Of a DNA stretch of 7,399 bases, positions 5,421-7,399 are shown one piece after another. This DNA is from Solirubrobacterales bacterium (lineage in GTDB: Bacteria > Actinomycetota > Thermoleophilia > Solirubrobacterales > Solirubrobacteraceae). Below the pieces are notes generated by a model. It saw nothing but the letters and a program-made list of their open reading frames with translations, was not told where the DNA came from and did no database searches. The stretch lies in the NCBI GenBank assembly GCA_009781575.1, contig WQXW01000082.1:1-7399 (forward strand), in the 5' to 3' direction. Each line of letters opens with the position of its first letter. The stretch's first letter is position 1. The position numbers and the translations under genes were made by a program.

Positions 5421-7399
5421 GGCGCGTGACTCTCGTGGCCGCAGCGCTCGCGGGCGTGGCGCTGGTGATCCTGCTGCTCGGCCGCGGTGGCGGAGCGGGC
5501 ATGGCCGCCGACGCGGTCGCCACCCCCGGCGCGCCCGACGCGCAGCCGCCGACCGCGGCGGACTCCTTCGAACCGGAGCTCGGGCTGCCCGCCGAGGACG
5601 TGGTGGCATTCGGCCACGGCGCGGGAGCGAGCTGGGCCTACGGCAGGCTTGGCCCGGCGCCGGTCACCGTGGATGGACGGCAGTACAGCGATCAGTACGC
5701 GCTGCTGGAGCATCCCGACGGCGGCGAGGAGTGGCAGATCGTGCCGCTGCCCGAAGCCGCGGCGGGGAAGCCGCTTGCGCCGAGCGGCGACGGCGAAGCG
5801 CTCACGCCCGCGATCTACGGGTCACTCGCCGGAGAGGCGACGCCGGCGGGTGGCGTGGCGCTGCTGTCGGGGCAGAGCATTGCAATCCGCGACCCCGGCC
5901 AGCAGCCATACGTGGTCCCGGGCACGTCCACCCCGAGCACGCCCAGCACGGTCACCGCAGGGGCGGGCGCGAGCGACCCGGAAACGGTGCCGCTGGAGCC
6001 CGGCGAGTCGCTGCTGCCGCCGGCCCCGCAGGCCGCGGGCGCGGTGACTGTGCCCTACGCGGCGATCGAAGAGCGAGAAGGGCGCACCGGGGTGCTGATC
6101 GCGCCCCACGACGACGGCGGCGGGCAGAGTGGGGCGGGAGAGCCGGAACACCAGCCGGGCGTGCTGCACTGGGACGGTCGGGTGTGGACGCGCGAGCCGA
6201 TCGCGGTGGGCGAAGCGCAGGGCCAGCACTTTCGGGCGCTCGCGATCTCCTGCGCCGCCACCGCGGCGCCGCAATCGAGCGCGGCCCAGAGCTGTTGGCT
6301 GCTCGCCGGTTACGGCGCGGGCGCCACGCCGGAAAACCTGCGGCTCTACCGGCGCGTGGCAACGAGCGCGCCGCCGGGCTGGAGCTGGCAGGCGCAGCCG
6401 GTCGCGAGCTGGCTGCTCGGCGGCGAAGCGCCGCCCCAGAGCGCGTCGCCCGTGAGTGTGTCGCCGCTCGCGCAGGGCGCCCAGATGCTGACCGCGACCG
6501 CACAGGGAGTGTGGGTCGACCTCCAGATGCGCGTGAGAGGTGAAGCCGCGGCGATCGACGTCAGCCAGCTCGTGTCGCCACCGGGTGGCGAAGCGGGCCA
6601 ACGCGCGGGCGTGGCGGGGACCTGGTGTCACCCGACGATCGAGGGAGTCTGCGAAGCGCCGCTCGGCGGGGCGTTTCCCTCCGGATATCGCAGCTTCGCC
6701 TGGCCGGGCTCCGCTCCGCAGGAGGCGGGTGGTGATATCGGCACGCGGGTGATCACGGGGCTGGCATACGGGGCGATGCTGGAGCTCTCCGACGGCGGCT
6801 TCCGGGAAGAAGTGGGCGGGGGCGGCGAACCCGCGGGCGGCGCCGCGCTGTACCGCGCCTCACCGCAGGCGCCGGTGGAAGGTGTGATCGCCTACGGAGA
6901 ACGCGGCGCCAACAACGGGCTCGACGACGAGGGACAGTCGCCGGTGGTGCAGCTCACCGCGCGGCCCGCGGGCGATGAGCTGCACGAAGAAGCGGTGCCG
7001 TTCCGCCACCTGCTGCTGGCCGTCGCGCAGGCGCCGGAAACGACGCCCGGCGACCCCGGCGCCGAAGCGCTGGCTGTCGGCCTGAACGGCCAGGTCGGGC
7101 GCTACCTCCCGGGCGAGGGGTGGGAGCCGGAAGCGCTCTACAACGCCAAGCACGAAGCGCAGAGCACGGTGAACCTGCGCGGCGTCGCCTGGCCGGAAGC
7201 CAACCGCGCCTACGCCGTCGGCGACAGGGGCCAGATGTGGATGTGGATGAGGGAAACCGGCTACTGGGTGCCCGACCCCGCCAAGCCGTTCAACTTCACC
7301 GGCAACCTCAACGCGATCGCATTCGACCCCGCGAACCCACAGCTCGGCTTTGCGGTGGGCAAGCAGGGCGTGATCCTGAAGTACGGCAAGTCCTGGGAA
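5417..7399 (+). CDS. Exported Ycf48/BNR-like repeat protein, N-terminal part (3' end outside window)
   Basis: The frame from GTG 5417 is open to the window end, giving 661 residues without a stop. The GTGA overlap and the N-terminus support this start; an in-frame GTG at 5426 is an alternative. Residues 1-21 hold two Arg and a Val/Ala/Leu segment (VALVILLLG), a signal peptide or a membrane anchor; a cleavage site around 30-35 (AxA) is possible but weak. A Pro/Thr/Ser-rich stretch near 175-215 looks like a linker. A strand motif VLHWDGRVWTREP starts at 249, then Cys279 and Cys293-Trp-Leu-Leu, a WCHP/VC pair (Cys404, Cys412), and finally blade-like units: EALAVGLNGQVGRY (near 550), LRGVAWPEANRAYAVGDRGQ (587) and LNAIAFDPANPQLGFAVGKQ (631). 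The last two are 44 residues apart and have the VAW/IAF...A-V-G-x-x-G pattern of Ycf48/BNR propellers (PF14870-like). In Ycf48 this fold is a photosystem II assembly chaperone; nothing here suggests photosynthesis. It may be a paralogue of the first gene. Function unknown. Confidence 0.88.
   Translation, partial: MRRVTLVAAALAGVALVILLLGRGGGAGMAADAVATPGAPDAQPPTAADSFEPELGLPAEDVVAFGHGAGASWAYGRLGPAPVTVDGRQYSDQYALLEHPDGGEEWQIVPLPEAAAGKPLAPSGDGEALTPAIYGSLAGEATPAGGVALLSGQSIAIRDPGQQPYVVPGTSTPSTPSTVTAGAGASDPETVPLEPGESLLPPAPQAAGAVTVPYAAIEEREGRTGVLIAPHDDGGGQSGAGEPEHQPGVLHWDGRVWTREPIAVGEAQGQHFRALAISCAATAAPQSSAAQSCWLLAGYGAGATPENLRLYRRVATSAPPGWSWQAQPVASWLLGGEAPPQSASPVSVSPLAQGAQMLTATAQGVWVDLQMRVRGEAAAIDVSQLVSPPGGEAGQRAGVAGTWCHPTIEGVCEAPLGGAFPSGYRSFAWPGSAPQEAGGDIGTRVITGLAYGAMLELSDGGFREEVGGGGEPAGGAALYRASPQAPVEGVIAYGERGANNGLDDEGQSPVVQLTARPAGDELHEEAVPFRHLLLAVAQAPETTPGDPGAEALAVGLNGQVGRYLPGEGWEPEALYNAKHEAQSTVNLRGVAWPEANRAYAVGDRGQMWMWMRETGYWVPDPAKPFNFTGNLNAIAFDPANPQLGFAVGKQGVILKYGKSWE

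Noticed and set aside
5822..6631. Antisense and alternative-frame open frames within the fourth gene (also 5487-6047 and 5731-6543)
   Set aside because: The sense frame from 5417 is continuous, has the expected codon bias and encodes blade motifs; the others are Arg/Ala/Pro-rich shadows.

Overview
The window is about 7.4 kb of very GC-rich DNA, clearly above 70 % by eye, with nearly every third codon position G or C in the reading frames I accept. Base composition, GTG starts, four-base stop/start overlaps and the style of the secreted proteins (Ala/Arg/Gly-rich, propeller blades followed by Arg-rich C-terminal beta domains) suggest a high-GC actinobacterium. My best guess is the Thermoleophilia (Solirubrobacterales and relatives). 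That placement is inference from protein style; no marker gene is present.

All credible genes lie on the + strand and form one compact block. (1) 2-1081 is the 3' part of a gene that began upstream: the end of a secreted repeat protein with a C-terminal basic beta domain and a Gly-rich tail. (2) 1135-3120 is a signal-peptide protein with about eight propeller-like repeats, an Ig/FnIII-like domain and a C-terminal PKD domain; its start is best placed at a GTG behind a strong Shine-Dalgarno sequence. (3) 3117-5420 is a signal-peptide protein with WD40-like (PD40/TolB-type) blades and a C-terminal beta domain; it overlaps gene 2 by ATGA. (4) 5417-7399 overlaps gene 3 by GTGA, begins with GTG and runs off the window. 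It is an N-terminally hydrophobic, exported protein whose visible end turns into Ycf48/BNR-like blades.

The only non-coding stretch is about 53 bases between genes 1 and 2. I see no promoter, terminator, RNA gene, mobile element, CRISPR array or attachment site. The layout reads as one transcription unit with translational coupling (2-3-4) making several exported beta-propeller proteins of different blade types. Genes 1 and 4 share Cys-x(n)-Cys-Trp motifs and may be paralogues flanking the other two. No enzyme, transporter or regulator is visible, so the joint role (surface scaffold, envelope assembly, ligand binding) is unknown.

The points most worth a second look are: the unexplained run of different exported propellers in one operon; a ~100-base block in gene 3 (5003-5102) where third-position GC bias jumps to another frame, suggesting a compensated pair of frameshifts or a rewritten linker; paired cysteines in every mature protein; and Glu codons that ignore the GC3 bias.
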